Origin: Lachnospiraceae bacterium
Lineage (GTDB): Bacteria; Bacillota; Clostridia; Lachnospirales; Lachnospiraceae
Direction: 5' to 3'
DNA length: 64,000 nucleotides
NCBI GenBank assembly: GCA_910574185.1
Contig: CAJSZQ010000021.1
Location: forward strand, 1 to 64,000
The first letter of the stretch is position 1. Each line of letters opens with the position of its first letter. Of this stretch, positions 1 through 7,707 are shown in pieces. The notes below the pieces were generated by a model. That model was given only the letters and a program-made list of their open reading frames with translations. It did no database searches and was not told the DNA's origin. The translations under genes and the position numbers were made by a program.

Positions 1-114
1 TTAATAATATATGTTTTAGGTCTTGCCATACCATCCACCGCCATTTCTTTTTAGTATATCATAAGGCGATAAATAATGGCAGTAAAATTAATTTAAATAT
101 AATGCGGTCAGCAC

Positions 115-282
115 ACTAGTGTGCTGACCACATTATATCTGGCGAAACTCCGCAGGATATTCGCTCATCGGCAAGGCGGATTTTCGACGGCGTAGCGGTG
201 GCTACGGATAGAAAATCCAACGCAGCAGATGGGCGGATAGACAAGGAGGTTTATAGGAATATAATGTGGTCACTACACTAGT
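115..282. repeat. ACTAGT-ended palindromic repeat, copy C1
   Basis: A 168-bp element bounded by ACTAGT. Its ends are imperfect inverted repeats (ACTAGTGTGCTGACCACATT at the left; the right end reads the same in reverse with one or two changes). A second copy lies at 59,658-59,823. Immediately left, positions 98-120 look like the right end of another copy sharing the same ACTAGT. It carries no gene, so it is probably a MITE-like or REP-like mobile palindrome. It interrupts a small gene at 283-375. Confidence 0.8.
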
Positions 283-375
283 TCCGCTCGGTTCATGAGC
301 AGCCCTAGTTGATTTGTCACAGTATATACATTTCCATTGATATGGCGATCCTGACGGTTTGATTTTAATATTCAT
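202..375 (-). pseudogene. Small CxxC protein truncated by repeat C1
   Basis: The reading frame starts with ATG at 375 behind a GAGGGGGGAAG ribosome-binding site. Its first 31 or so residues read as a genuine small protein with a WKCIYCDK zinc-knuckle-like motif. From about position 282 the frame runs into repeat C1, so the last 27 or so residues are repeat-encoded. I infer that insertion removed the original C-terminus; a stable chimeric peptide cannot be excluded. It lies 23 bp downstream of the 399-1322 gene on the same strand, probably in one transcript. Function unknown. Confidence 0.5.
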
Positions 376-398
376 AATATTTTCTTCCCCCCTCATTA

Positions 399-1322
399 CT
401 ATTTTATTAAATATATATCTGCCAAACCATATTGTGTATCAGCGCTACTTGTTGATGTAATTCTTACTGTTTTCGTATTATATATCGGAAGTATAACTTG
501 TTCCATAGACATTTCGATATTCATATCTATTGTTTTTATTTCCTTATATGTACCATCATCACCTAAGTACGAAATAGTTAAAGTTCGTTCATATGAACCA
601 CTATCATCTATATGTCCTGGGATAAATGATAAACTTGAATATTCTCTATTACAGTCTATGCTAAATGATCCACTACCATATTCTTCGCTAACAATTCCGT
701 TAGAATACTCTTGGTGCCCCATTGTAAAATATGTTCCATTATATATCTCAAATTTGCAAGGATCATATATCAAGTTTTCCGAAACTACATTTACCTTTTC
801 TGGCACATCCTTACCGTATTGAATAATCTCCTCATTATATGATATTTCATCTGGAAGAAACGTATTTAAAAACCCTTCCAAATAATAAGTATGTCCATCA
901 ATAGTCGCCATATAATCCTTTAATGTGGTATCCTTACTTTCTCCTAAAATATTTAACTCTGGACTACTTAATTCGGCTAATTTTTGTCCTTCTAATTCTT
1001 CTAACTTCGCTTTTAATTCTTCATTTTCACCTGAAATTTCATTGAGAGATTTATCATAGTTTGTTTTCTGCTCACTCATTGTACTCGCAATTTTTTGTAT
1101 CTGTTCAAATGGATTCTCTAATGACAAAATCTCTTTATCCATAAGCCCTGGTATTACTAACTCACTTTTGATATATGAATTTATATTATTGTATGTAACT
1201 GCATCATGGATATTTATGTTATACCCTATAGCCCCACCAACTATTGCAGTAATAAGAGCTTTAACAAATTCAAATAGTATAGGATGATCCAACCACCATT
1301 TTTTTGATTTTTCCTGATCCAT
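399..1322 (-). CDS. Membrane-anchored coiled-coil protein with NPCBM-like domain
   Basis: 307 residues when started at the ATG at 1322, which has a GGGAGGGGAAGG site just upstream; a longer frame to 1337 lacks its own site. Residues about 10-35 form a single membrane segment (VKALITAIVGGAIGY). Residues about 60-115 are a charged coiled coil (ENEELKAKLEELEGQK). The C-terminal 130 residues are beta-rich and end in a YGLADIYLIK pattern like the NPCBM carbohydrate-binding fold. The likely topology is a short N-terminal anchor with the rest outside the cell. Such proteins are common in clostridial mobile elements and are mostly uncharacterised. It is probably co-transcribed with the truncated gene after it. 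Function is unknown beyond possible surface binding. Confidence 0.6.
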   Translation of the reverse strand: MDQEKSKKWWLDHPILFEFVKALITAIVGGAIGYNINIHDAVTYNNINSYIKSELVIPGLMDKEILSLENPFEQIQKIASTMSEQKTNYDKSLNEISGENEELKAKLEELEGQKLAELSSPELNILGESKDTTLKDYMATIDGHTYYLEGFLNTFLPDEISYNEEIIQYGKDVPEKVNVVSENLIYDPCKFEIYNGTYFTMGHQEYSNGIVSEEYGSGSFSIDCNREYSSLSFIPGHIDDSGSYERTLTISYLGDDGTYKEIKTIDMNIEMSMEQVILPIYNTKTVRITSTSSADTQYGLADIYLIK

Positions 1323-1907
1323 CCCTTCCCCTCCCATATATAAATTTTGTCTTTTTTGTTATATTTATATTATTATCGGCATATTTATATATTTTGTTAA
1401 TAATTGCCAGATTATTATTCCCAATTTTTCCTCGGTGAAAAAAAATCATAATACCTCCCCAAGCATCCGCTCTTTAGGGGGGGATAACTACACATACCAC
1501 ACCCACCAATTACCCAATATTCCCCATCCATATCCCCACACAACGCCATTACAGCCCCAAACATTCACAGCCCTAATACAAGGCTCTATTTTGCGATTTA
1601 AGGCGTTTATTTCCATTCCATGTACTTCCTATATACAAATTAACTATATACCCTTAAAAATCGAATTTAGGTTCATATATGCAAATTCTAGCAAGGATAT
1701 AGGCAACTTTACCCAAGCCACGCAACACGCCACATTTGCCGTATATGGTCTATCTCTACACATGGCATACTCTATGCATATCCCTTCATATCTGATCTAA
1801 ATAGCCTTATAGAGTGTCAGACGATCTCATCAACCAGGACATAGCTTCATGCTCTAGAGCAGTTTAATCCCCCATCATGCGCTATCTGGATACATACGGA
1901 CACAACA
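1323..1907. other. Intergenic stretch without a supported gene
   Basis: A 585-bp AT-rich and C-rich stretch. A plus-strand frame at 1435-1800 starts without a ribosome-binding site and has low-complexity His/Pro/Tyr/Thr composition, so I do not call it. A C-run and a G-run around 1456-1488 could pair as a hairpin. Nothing else is recognised. Confidence 0.5.
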
Positions 1908-1946
1908 AAAAACCTTGCAAGGCTTTCATACCCTACAAGGCTCTTT
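1908..1946 (-). terminator. Putative terminator of the 1966-2737 gene pair
   Basis: Read on the minus strand, a CCTTG...CAAGG stem is followed at once by a run of six T. It sits just past the stop codon of the 1966-2283 gene. Confidence 0.5.
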
Positions 1947-1965
1947 ATACTATCCATATTCAGTT

Positions 1966-2283
1966 TTATTTGATTATTGCAATTTTCTTCTTGTTCCCAG
2001 ATGTGGCAACAATTACATCCGGCATAAGCTGACTAAATTGAATTGTATACGTATTATCCGATTCATCGTAATCAATACAATCAATATCATCACCGCCGTA
2101 AGCTATCGAGCTAATACCATGCTTATAATCTCCAGTGCCAAATGTAAGTATGTCTAATTCCTCATCATAGTCAACACCTGCTTTAGTCATATGTACACTA
2201 ACACCGTAAACATCTACACTTTCTAACTCGATAACCTTACCTTCTAACGCTTGTACAAACTCTTTTACTGTGATTTCCTTCAT
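1966..2283 (-). CDS. Hypothetical acidic protein, 105 aa
   Basis: Starts at the ATG at 2283 behind AAGGCGG, in preference to a frame extended to 2319 that overlaps the upstream gene. The protein is acidic and soluble, with no membrane segment (many Asp/Glu, IDCIDYDESDNTYTIQF) and a Lys-rich end. It is the last gene of a minus-strand set that begins with the tiny peptide gene at 2889-2990. No family recognised. It resembles small accessory proteins of phage and ICE variable regions only in size and context. Confidence 0.6.
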   Translation of the reverse strand: MKEITVKEFVQALEGKVIELESVDVYGVSVHMTKAGVDYDEELDILTFGTGDYKHGISSIAYGGDDIDCIDYDESDNTYTIQFSQLMPDVIVATSGNKKKIAIIK

Positions 2284-2302
2284 GATCACACCGCCTTTAC
2301 AG

Positions 2303-2737
2303 TTAAAAAAACTTATCAACTAAAACCTTAATAATTGCCTTTTTTAGCTCATTAGCATATTCTGACAAGTCCACTGTGATTTCACAATCCCATTGAGTCA
2401 TATACTCATTATCGGCATCATGAAAACCAATACAAATTTTGTATGTAGTCGGCTTACCAGCTTCCAATACAACACGTAAATATGTAAAGTCCATTACTAC
2501 CGACTTATTGCTCCATGTTGTAGGCAGGCTATAACCTCTTTCGGTGTTCAAAGATTCATTATCTTTGACAAGCTGAATCTTTCCAAGCTCAATAGCTTTC
2601 TCAACCTCAGCTTTCAGACTATCCGACATATCGCAAATATCAATAGATACCTCTATACAATCCTCGTCGAAAGTCAAGCTTCCTAACTCCAAAACGCCGA
2701 TATTAGTTGTTTCTGTACGTGCTTTCCATTTCATCAT
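2303..2737 (-). CDS. Hypothetical protein, 144 aa
   Basis: The ATG at 2737 is chosen because AGGGAAGGACGG lies just upstream; the frame also has an ATG at 2734. The protein is a mixed alpha/beta acidic product with strand-like stretches such as VVMDFTYLRVVLE and KICIGFHDAD, without signal peptide or membrane segment. It ends 19 bp before the 1966-2283 gene, so the two probably share a transcript and may act together. No family recognised. Confidence 0.6.
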   Translation of the reverse strand: MMKWKARTETTNIGVLELGSLTFDEDCIEVSIDICDMSDSLKAEVEKAIELGKIQLVKDNESLNTERGYSLPTTWSNKSVVMDFTYLRVVLEAGKPTTYKICIGFHDADNEYMTQWDCEITVDLSEYANELKKAIIKVLVDKFF

Positions 2738-2888
2738 AATAAAACCGTCCTTCCCTTTTTGGTCGGCTCGTGTTATAATAAAAAAGCACAAAGCCGACTG
2801 ATTTCAATATTCAGTTGTCAATGTGCGCGTGTTGAATAGGTTTTATTACAGGGACTTACAAGCATTATGCTCTGCCCTGTGTTGGTGA

Positions 2889-2990
2889 CTAGGTTATGTA
2901 GTCAATGTAATCGGTTTCAGTTGCAAACAAGATGTATTTGCCGTCTACATATCCCATGTAACCATATGGTACAATGTAACCTTTTACCAT
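2889..2990 (-). CDS. Tiny YGY peptide gene 1 (33 aa)
   Basis: A short frame starts at ATG 2990 behind a GGGGGTGA ribosome-binding site. The 33-residue product contains PYGYMGYVDGKYILFATET. A second, diverged copy (29 residues, YGYIGKADGILYATEEE) lies at 3630-3719 with the same upstream hairpin and the same divergent HTH neighbour. Conserved spacing, ribosome site and residues (Y-G-Y-[MI]-G-x-x-D-G-x-L-[FY]-A-T-E) argue for a real peptide. The downstream genes 2303-2737 and 1966-2283 follow on the same strand. Function unknown; a regulatory or signal peptide read by the paired HTH protein is a guess. Confidence 0.65.
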   Translation of the reverse strand: MVKGYIVPYGYMGYVDGKYILFATETDYIDYIT

Positions 2991-3014
2991 GGTATCACCC
3001 CCTATTCAGTTATT

Positions 3015-3065
3015 TAAGATATTGCAAGGTATTGAAGTTGACCGCTTGTGCCTTGCTTTATCTTA
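3015..3065 (-). promoter_or_regulatory. Conserved leader hairpin of peptide gene 1
   Basis: On the minus strand TAAGATAAAGCAAGG pairs with CCTTGCAATATCTTA across a loop of about 20 nt. The hairpin ends 15 or so nt before the GGGGGTGA ribosome site. The same stem precedes peptide gene 2 with a different loop and one extra G-C pair, suggesting selection on structure. Confidence 0.7.
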
Positions 3066-3075
3066 TGTACCTATC

Positions 3076-3226
3076 TTACTATACATAGTACGTTTTTGCA
3101 ATAGCAAATATTGCTAAAGATAGTACGTTTTATTTGTGCATTATTACTAAAGATAGTACGCAAAATATCATTGACTTTCTTTTGATTTCTTACTATAATT
3201 AGTAATAAGGATGTTACTATATATAG
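3076..3226 (+). promoter_or_regulatory. Promoter and five TTACTA-type operators for the 3241 regulator
   Basis: A sigma-A promoter is visible: TTGACT at 3171-3176, 17 bp, TATAAT at 3194-3199. Around it are repeats of TTACTAWAKATAGTAcG at 3076-3092, 3111-3127, 3144-3160, 3190-3204 (over the -10) and 3214-3226. The array fills the divergent region between peptide gene 1 and the HTH gene, as expected for an autoregulatory DNA-binding protein. Confidence 0.75.
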
Positions 3227-3240
3227 AAAGAAGGAAAGCT

Positions 3241-3498
3241 ATGTCAAACAAAACCGCTGAACCTGTATATATTAGTTTTAGGAAGCTTGAAAAGCTACTA
3301 AATGAAAAAGGTAAAAAATGGCAGTATTTACGTGACTCGGGTATTAGTCCAGGTATTGTCGCTAAAATGAAAGATAAATCAGGACATACCGACACAAGGA
3401 CGATACAAAAAGTATGTATGTTATTGAATTGTCAGCCGGGGGATATTATGGAATATATACCAGATACACCAGATGGAACACAGACGGATCACGAATAA
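3241..3498 (+). CDS. Small HTH (Cro/CI-type) regulator, module 1
   Basis: 85 residues from ATG 3241 behind GAAAGAAGGAAAG. The central part has the helix pattern of a short XRE/YozG-like protein: FRKLEKLLNEKGKKWQYLRDSGISPGIV, then TRTIQKVCMLLNCQPGDIMEYI. The LLNCQPGDIMEYIPD ending is shared with the module 2 protein at 3955-4191 (LLNCDIGDIMQYVPD), so the two are paralogs. It is divergent from tiny peptide gene 1, and the five-operator array fills the gap between them. It probably represses itself and the peptide gene. Confidence 0.8.
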   Translation: MSNKTAEPVYISFRKLEKLLNEKGKKWQYLRDSGISPGIVAKMKDKSGHTDTRTIQKVCMLLNCQPGDIMEYIPDTPDGTQTDHE

Positions 3499-3505
3499 GA
3501 TAGAA

Positions 3506-3545
3506 TAAAAGGCCTACACAAATAAATGCAGGGCTTTCTTTTTTC
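3506..3545 (+). terminator. Terminator after HTH regulator 1
   Basis: AAAGGCCT...AGGGCTTT forms a stem with one mismatch, followed by a T-run. A-runs on the other side mean it could also serve the minus strand. Confidence 0.6.
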
Positions 3546-3629
3546 ACAAAGTATGCTATAATAGTTGCGAATAGGTAAAAGTTATTGTATACGGGGACTT
3601 ACAAGGTTTTCACCTATGCCCCGTTCCGA

Positions 3630-3719
3630 TTAGTTGTTAGGATTTGCTTCTATGGCTTCTTCTTCTGTTGCGTACAAGATGCCATCCGCTTTTCCTATGT
3701 ATCCATAATCGGTATACAT
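3630..3719 (-). CDS. Tiny YGY peptide gene 2 (29 aa)
   Basis: ATG at 3719 follows GGGGGTGA. The product has the same core as peptide 1 (YGYIGKADGILYATEEE) but a more acidic, Asn-rich end. The leader hairpin at 3744-3798 and the divergent HTH gene at 3955 repeat the layout of module 1. Unlike module 1, no larger gene follows on the same strand before the 3241-3498 regulator. Function unknown. Confidence 0.65.
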   Translation of the reverse strand: MYTDYGYIGKADGILYATEEEAIEANPNN

Positions 3720-3743
3720 TGCGTCACCCCCTATTCAGTTATT

Positions 3744-3798
3744 TAAGATATTGCAAGGGTTTTTGCTTGGTAGGCTTGTTTGCCCTTGCTTTATCTTA
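3744..3798 (-). promoter_or_regulatory. Conserved leader hairpin of peptide gene 2
   Basis: TAAGATAAAGCAAGGG pairs with CCCTTGCAATATCTTA. The stem is identical to that of module 1 apart from one added G-C pair, but the loop is unrelated. It precedes a GGGGGTGA ribosome site. Confidence 0.7.
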
Positions 3799-3806
3799 TG
3801 ACTATA

Positions 3807-3932
3807 GTGTACACTTTTTTGTACACACTTTCAATTCGCAATATGTACAAAATATTGTTCATGTTTTTGTATATTATGTACAAATAAATGTTCATGCATT
3901 AACTTGACAATACCTATTATTAATTTTACAAT
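3807..3932 (+). promoter_or_regulatory. Promoter and TGTACA-type operators for the 3955 regulator
   Basis: Promoter TTGACA at 3904-3909, 17 bp, TACAAT at 3927-3932. Upstream are GTGTACAC...GTACACAC at 3807-3828 and two copies of ATGTACAAA-N5-GTTCATG at 3842-3862 and 3876-3896. These operators differ completely from the TTACTA repeats of module 1. Confidence 0.7.
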
Positions 3933-3954
3933 AAAAGAAACGGAGGTAATAAGT

Positions 3955-4191
3955 ATGTCATTCATTTATGATAAACTCTTTGAAAAACTGAAGGAAAAAA
4001 ATATATCTACTTATCAATTACGACAAAACGGACTTTCACCGACTATCATCAATAAGTTAGTTCATGGTCAAAATGTAAATACATCTACATTAGAATATTT
4101 TTGTAAGCTCCTTAATTGTGATATCGGCGATATTATGCAATATGTGCCAGATTCACCAGACGAAAACAGAACACAAACAGATCAAGAATAG
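3955..4191 (+). CDS. Small HTH (Cro/CI-type) regulator, module 2
   Basis: 78 residues from ATG 3955 behind ACGGAGGT. It is a paralog of the 3241-3498 protein: same length class, same LNCxxGDIMxYVPDSPDE ending, but a different presumed recognition helix (STYQLRQNGLSPTIINKL). It is divergent from tiny peptide gene 2, with its own TGTACA-type operators between. The pair suggests duplication followed by divergence of specificity. Likely a repressor of its own promoter and of the peptide transcript. Confidence 0.8.
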   Translation: MSFIYDKLFEKLKEKNISTYQLRQNGLSPTIINKLVHGQNVNTSTLEYFCKLLNCDIGDIMQYVPDSPDENRTQTDQE

Positions 4192-4202
4192 AACCACACA
4201 AT

Positions 4203-4240
4203 AAGGCACATTGCCAAAATGGAAATGTGCTTTTTCTTTT
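4203..4240 (+). terminator. Terminator after HTH regulator 2
   Basis: GCACATT...AAATGTGC stem followed by TTTTTCTTTT. Confidence 0.75.
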
Positions 4241-4608
4241 GCTCTAAATTATGATGTTTGATAGCTGTTGATGGCTATCATGCCACACAACACATCCAAA
4301 ATCTATAGAACCTATTCTACAGAACCGCCCGGCACATACTCCCATACGCGCGTGGATCATATCAAGAAATTCCCATTCGTAGAACTACAGAACTATTGAT
4401 ACCAGTTCCTCGCGAGAACCATACACTTGCCATAGACAAGCTATACCAAAATGGTACAGCTATTTCTCAGAACATTTCTTATTTATCCCACAATCAGTAT
4501 CAAAACGAATGTATTCAAAATTAGTATTAAAAATTATTGACTTTCGCCCTCCTATAGCATAAAATAGAAGTATAAAAACTAACGAAGATTACTTTTAATA
4601 TTACGGAG
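4241..4608 (+). promoter_or_regulatory. Intergenic region with promoter of the serine recombinase gene
   Basis: TTGACT at 4537-4542, 17 bp, TAAAAT at 4560-4565 is a good sigma-A promoter 53 bp before the recombinase start. Further left are short inverted repeats (GATAGCTGTTGATGGCTATC near 4260; CCAAAATGG near 4448) that could be recombinase or regulator sites. No gene seen. Confidence 0.6.
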
Positions 4609-4617
4609 GTGCAAATT

Positions 4618-5325
4618 ATGTGTAGAATCTTTGGATATTGCCGTATAAGTAGAAAAACACAAAATATTGATAGGCAAGTTAGAAATATTCTTGCCACCTA
4701 TCCAGACGCAATAATCTACAAAGAAGCATTTACTGGAACAAAATTACAAGGCAGAAAATCACTAGACGCTTTATTAAAACAAGTTAAAAAAGGCGATACG
4801 ATTGTATATGATTCTGTTAGTCGTATGAGCAGAAATGCCAATGAAGGCTGTCAACTATATGAAGAACTTTTTAATAAAGGCATTGAACTTGTATTTTTAA
4901 AGGAAAATCATATCAATACTTCTGTATATCGTGAAGCTCTGGCAAAGCAAATCGACATATCAATCAAAACTGGTGATGATGCAACTGATACCCTTATGAA
5001 TACAATCATAGACGCTTTGAACAAGTTTCAAATGGATTTAGCAAAGAAACAAATTGAACTTGCCTTCGGTCAAGCCCAAAAGGAAGTGGATGATCTGCAC
5101 AAGCGAACATCTGAAGGTATTGAAACGGCACGATTGAACGGCAAGCAAATAGGCGGTGTTCCCGGGAAGAAACTAATCACCAAGAAAAGTATAGAGAAAA
5201 AGGCTGAAATCAAAAAACATTCTATAGACTTTGGCGGAACTCTTAATGATATAGATTGTATGAAACTCACCGGATTAGCGCGAAACACTTACTATAAGTA
5301 CAAGCGAGAACTGAAAGAAGAATAA
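4618..5325 (+). CDS. Serine recombinase (resolvase/invertase family)
   Basis: 235 residues from ATG 4618 (ACGGAGG site, 9 nt away). The N-terminus CRIFGYCRISRKTQNIDRQ fits the resolvase catalytic fold with the active-site Ser in YCRIS, followed by DTIVYDSVSRMSRNANEG, matching the conserved SRxSR region. A long helix follows, then a C-terminal HTH (TGLARNTYYKYKRELK). An insert around residues 105-130 (YREALAKQIDISIKTGDDATDTL) is seen in many plasmid resolvases of clostridia. Small resolvases usually resolve multimers or invert DNA rather than integrate elements, which suits an element that also carries partition genes. It ends at a terminator. Confidence 0.85.
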   Translation: MCRIFGYCRISRKTQNIDRQVRNILATYPDAIIYKEAFTGTKLQGRKSLDALLKQVKKGDTIVYDSVSRMSRNANEGCQLYEELFNKGIELVFLKENHINTSVYREALAKQIDISIKTGDDATDTLMNTIIDALNKFQMDLAKKQIELAFGQAQKEVDDLHKRTSEGIETARLNGKQIGGVPGKKLITKKSIEKKAEIKKHSIDFGGTLNDIDCMKLTGLARNTYYKYKRELKEE

Positions 5326-5379
5326 TCTCAACCAAATAAAAAGTCGATTAAACCGATATCACGCCAAAATTGGACACAA

Positions 5380-5410
5380 GGCACTCATAAAATTTGAGTG
5401 TCTTTTTTGT
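5380..5410 (+). terminator. Terminator after the serine recombinase
   Basis: GGCACTCA-TAAAAT-TTGAGTGTC stem followed by TTTTTT. Confidence 0.75.
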
Positions 5411-5427
5411 ATGCTCTGAATCATACA

Positions 5428-5825
5428 ATATGGGGTTAGTTTTTCTCTGTTCGACTTTGGACAATCAATCTTTATGATATGGGGTTAATTTCTCATGACT
5501 CAATTCTATAATGCAAAATTATGAATATGGGGTTGATTTTATGCATAATATACACAGAAGCATGCATAAATATACATTTTGTTTGCTTATATCTGTATAT
5601 TTATGCATTATATAAGTAAATTTTGTATATTTATTCGCTAAACAAAACACCAAAATTCTCCACACAATATATGGGGTTAATTTTCCACAATAATTTTCTC
5701 CCACACCACTAGAAAAATAAGGGGGTTAGATTTTCATCATCCCACCGTTCAAATACCACGCTTTTCAAAATTCCACATTCAAATTCAAACATTTTAACTT
5801 TTAAATATGGGGTTAAATATAAACA
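5428..5825. repeat. Iteron array ATATGGGGTTAATTTT (about six copies)
   Basis: The motif [AT]ATGGGGTTAATTTT, with small variations, occurs near 5430, 5478, 5525, 5671, 5724 and 5808, all in the same direction and unevenly spaced. Between copies 3 and 4 is an AT-rich stretch with ATGCATAA inverted repeats (5538-5625). No gene overlaps. The arrangement resembles a replication origin or partition site with iterons. Two ParB-like genes and a primase in the element are possible users. Confidence 0.7.
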
Positions 5826-5949
5826 TTATACAAGAAAATGGTAAGCGGTGTGTTATTCATCGCTTACAGAAAATAGTTATACATTTGTTACTTTCCGACA
5901 TAACATGAACTCAAATTCGTACTTTAATGTATATATGATATCTCACACA

Positions 5950-5986
5950 GGGGCGCAGGGCGTAATGCAGCTTATGCCTCCACCCA
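5950..5986 (+). pseudogene. Lytic transglycosylase fragment, catalytic-core relic
   Basis: One frame reads GAQGVMQLMP, the signature of SLT-type lytic transglycosylases, then breaks. A degraded second copy of the same signature is at about 6262-6292 (QGTQDVMQLI then stop), and the matching downstream half is at 6346-6555. The gene has been broken and partly duplicated. Confidence 0.65.
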
Positions 5987-6099
5987 TTTAATACTAAAAT
6001 TAATATCCTATGCACCACTGGATACCTGCTTATATCAATTACATTGCGAATGTTATAAATCATATGGACAGAGCCAATGAAAATATACATCTTTGATGA

Positions 6100-6237
6100 A
6101 CTGGCAAAGAGGAGGAAGAATTGTCAGAGATAATCCATAAGAAGATGTTCGTATTCGGGGATATTGTATCTATGGACAACAGATCTATTCAGAAGTTTAT
6201 TAATGTAATCAGAAAACTTGGGAAACCGAAAAAATAA
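6100..6237 (+). pseudogene. FliG-like fragment
   Basis: An open frame without its own start reads ELSEIIHKKMFVFGDIVSMD then NRSIQKFINVIRK to TAA at 6235-6237. This matches the FliG middle/C-terminal signature (mFvFeDiv.lDdRsIQ). It lies between two lytic transglycosylase relics. I treat it as gene debris from a motility locus; no other flagellar gene is present. Confidence 0.55.
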
Positions 6238-6345
6238 TTATATTTAAGAATAGTATCAAATCCTAACAAGGAACACAAGATGTTATGCAACTTATCCTCT
6301 AATACTTCCAAATTTATTCACAAAAACACTCTATTTAACACCAAA

Positions 6346-6555
6346 AGAAACATTATGGACGGGGCCAAATACAAAGCAGAGAAGCTGAATCAATATGATG
6401 GAGACATAGAGTTAGCACTTGCGGCATATAATGCGGGAAGTGGGAATGTAACCAAGTATGGAGGTGTACCGCCTTTTATAGAGACGAGGAACTATGTTCA
6501 GAAGATCCGGGAATATATGGAAAGCATAGATTACAAAGCTTGTAGCGCAGTATAA
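6346..6555 (+). pseudogene. C-terminal part of SLT lytic transglycosylase
   Basis: The frame from about 6346 reads DGAKYKAEKLNQYDGDIELA, then LAAYNAGSGNVTKYGGVPPF and ETRNYVQKI, the classic second half of the SLT domain (AAYNAGxGxV...PPFxETxxYV). The catalytic Glu region is missing and only its decayed echo lies upstream. An in-frame ATG at 6280 gives a 91-residue frame, but its first part is not SLT-like. Considered a truncated pseudogene, perhaps from a conjugative or phage cell-wall hydrolase. Confidence 0.75.
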
Positions 6556-6774
6556 ACAGCCCTTCTTTGTCCTTTTTCTAGTAAGTAAAGAAGGGAAAAA
6601 CCCATAGTAAAACCATAGAAAATCCTGTAAATACTTTCAAATAAGTTGATTTAACAGATATTTTGATATAAAATATAAACAAACATTGGTTAATTTTTCA
6701 ATTCACAATCAAATTAGAAGTATCAACGGATAGTCCAAGATTGCCCTTCTACCAAAGAAAGAGGGGTGATATGT

Positions 6775-6864
6775 ATGAATAGCATGAACACAATCGAAAT
6801 ATTAACATTGATTAACGTACTGTTCAATATTCTCACATATTTGGAAACTCGCAACAAAAAATAG
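6775..6864 (+). CDS. Holin-like small toxin peptide (29 aa), putative type I TA
   Basis: ATG 6775 follows AGAGGGGTGAT. The 29-residue product has one hydrophobic segment (ILTLINVLFNILTYLE) and a basic end (RNKK), the design of the putative holin-like toxins (TxpA/Fst type). Just downstream, the GGAGGTCAACC sequence at about 6884-6894 is also found 3' of the second toxin gene at 36,994. That is where the antisense RNA antitoxin of such pairs is usually encoded. The antitoxin transcript here is inferred. Confidence 0.6.
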   Translation: MNSMNTIEILTLINVLFNILTYLETRNKK

Positions 6865-7410
6865 GAAAACCCCCTACGCCAATAGGAGGTCAACCTAACT
6901 CAATTTCAAGGCAATCAGCGGACACACTACTATCCTGTTGATTACTTCTAATATGATTATAAACTGGTCATGACCTTTTTTCAAGAAGAAGATTTTTCTT
7001 CCCATGGCTAGTCTTGGAAATGGGGATGTTTCGGCATCCTCATTTTCAACATTTTTGTACTACAATATCATAGATATAAACCTATATGATGCCGATGCAG
7101 ATGATAGACCATGTGATACTATGGATGACCTTCTAAAAAACACATAATTTCTTAATAACCCGGGAAAGTTCAGTTATCCACATATATACCACACTAGCAG
7201 AAGGTGGTGATTCTAATGAACCGATTTCAGATACGGTCTGCGGCATTCTGGACGGACATATGAAACAAATATATACTTTTATACTCACATATAGACACTA
7301 CCTTACAGAATAAAAAAGGGATATTTCTACCAGAAAGGATTTCCATAAAATAGTGCGTCTATATCTGAATACAAAAAAGGGATAACTTTTATAGTTCCCC
7401 CCTCAAATAC
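6865..7410. other. Intergenic region, possible antitoxin RNA and relics
   Basis: The first 100 bp probably hold the 3' end of the toxin transcript and an opposing antitoxin RNA. A hairpin GGATGTTTCGGCATCC lies near 7023-7038. Short open stretches such as DADADDRPCDTMDDLLKNT (about 7084-7147) have no start or ribosome site and look like remnants. No confident gene. Confidence 0.4.
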
Positions 7411-7626
7411 TTATCCGCTGCTTTGTCTTTCATTCGTCCTACCCACTAAATAATCAATAGAACAATCGTAATAATCAGCTAACTTCCACAATATATCTAT
7501 TGGAAAATCTCTGATTCCCTTTTCGTATCTGGCATATACGTCTCTATGCAATCCCAATTCCGCCGCTATTGTCTTAATGGTTATATCATGATCAATTCGC
7601 AAATCTTCTATCCGTTGAAATTTCAC
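7411..7626 (-). CDS. XRE-family repressor, tandem copy A (71 aa)
   Basis: The start is the GTG at 7626 (VKFQRIEDLR) after GGAGTGATAGA; the longer frame to 7686 overlaps upstream non-coding DNA. The protein is almost entirely one HTH domain: IKTIAAELGLHRDVYARYEKG, then LWKLADYYDCSIDYLVGRT. The adjacent gene 7708-7923 encodes a close paralog with the same GTG start and the same promoter-proximal sequence, so this is a tandem duplication. Likely a repressor of phage or plasmid functions. The divergent neighbour is the secreted or anchored protein gene at 8020. Confidence 0.85.
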   Translation of the reverse strand: MKFQRIEDLRIDHDITIKTIAAELGLHRDVYARYEKGIRDFPIDILWKLADYYDCSIDYLVGRTNERQSSG

Positions 7627-7707
7627 TCTATCACTCCCTGCGCTCCTAAATGCAAGTATACGGATAATGAAAGAGCTTTCTCCCAAATAAGGTCATACGG
7701 TCGTGTT

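Noticed and set aside
1435..1800. A 121-codon plus-strand frame
   Set aside because: No ribosome site, low-complexity composition and no neighbour on that strand.
5519..5704. A 61-codon minus-strand frame over the iterons
   Set aside because: It reads through the direct repeats, has no ribosome site, and its Cys/Ile/Tyr content reflects AT-rich DNA.
5428..5825. CRISPR array
   Set aside because: Repeat units are about 16 bp, spacing is irregular and no cas gene is near.
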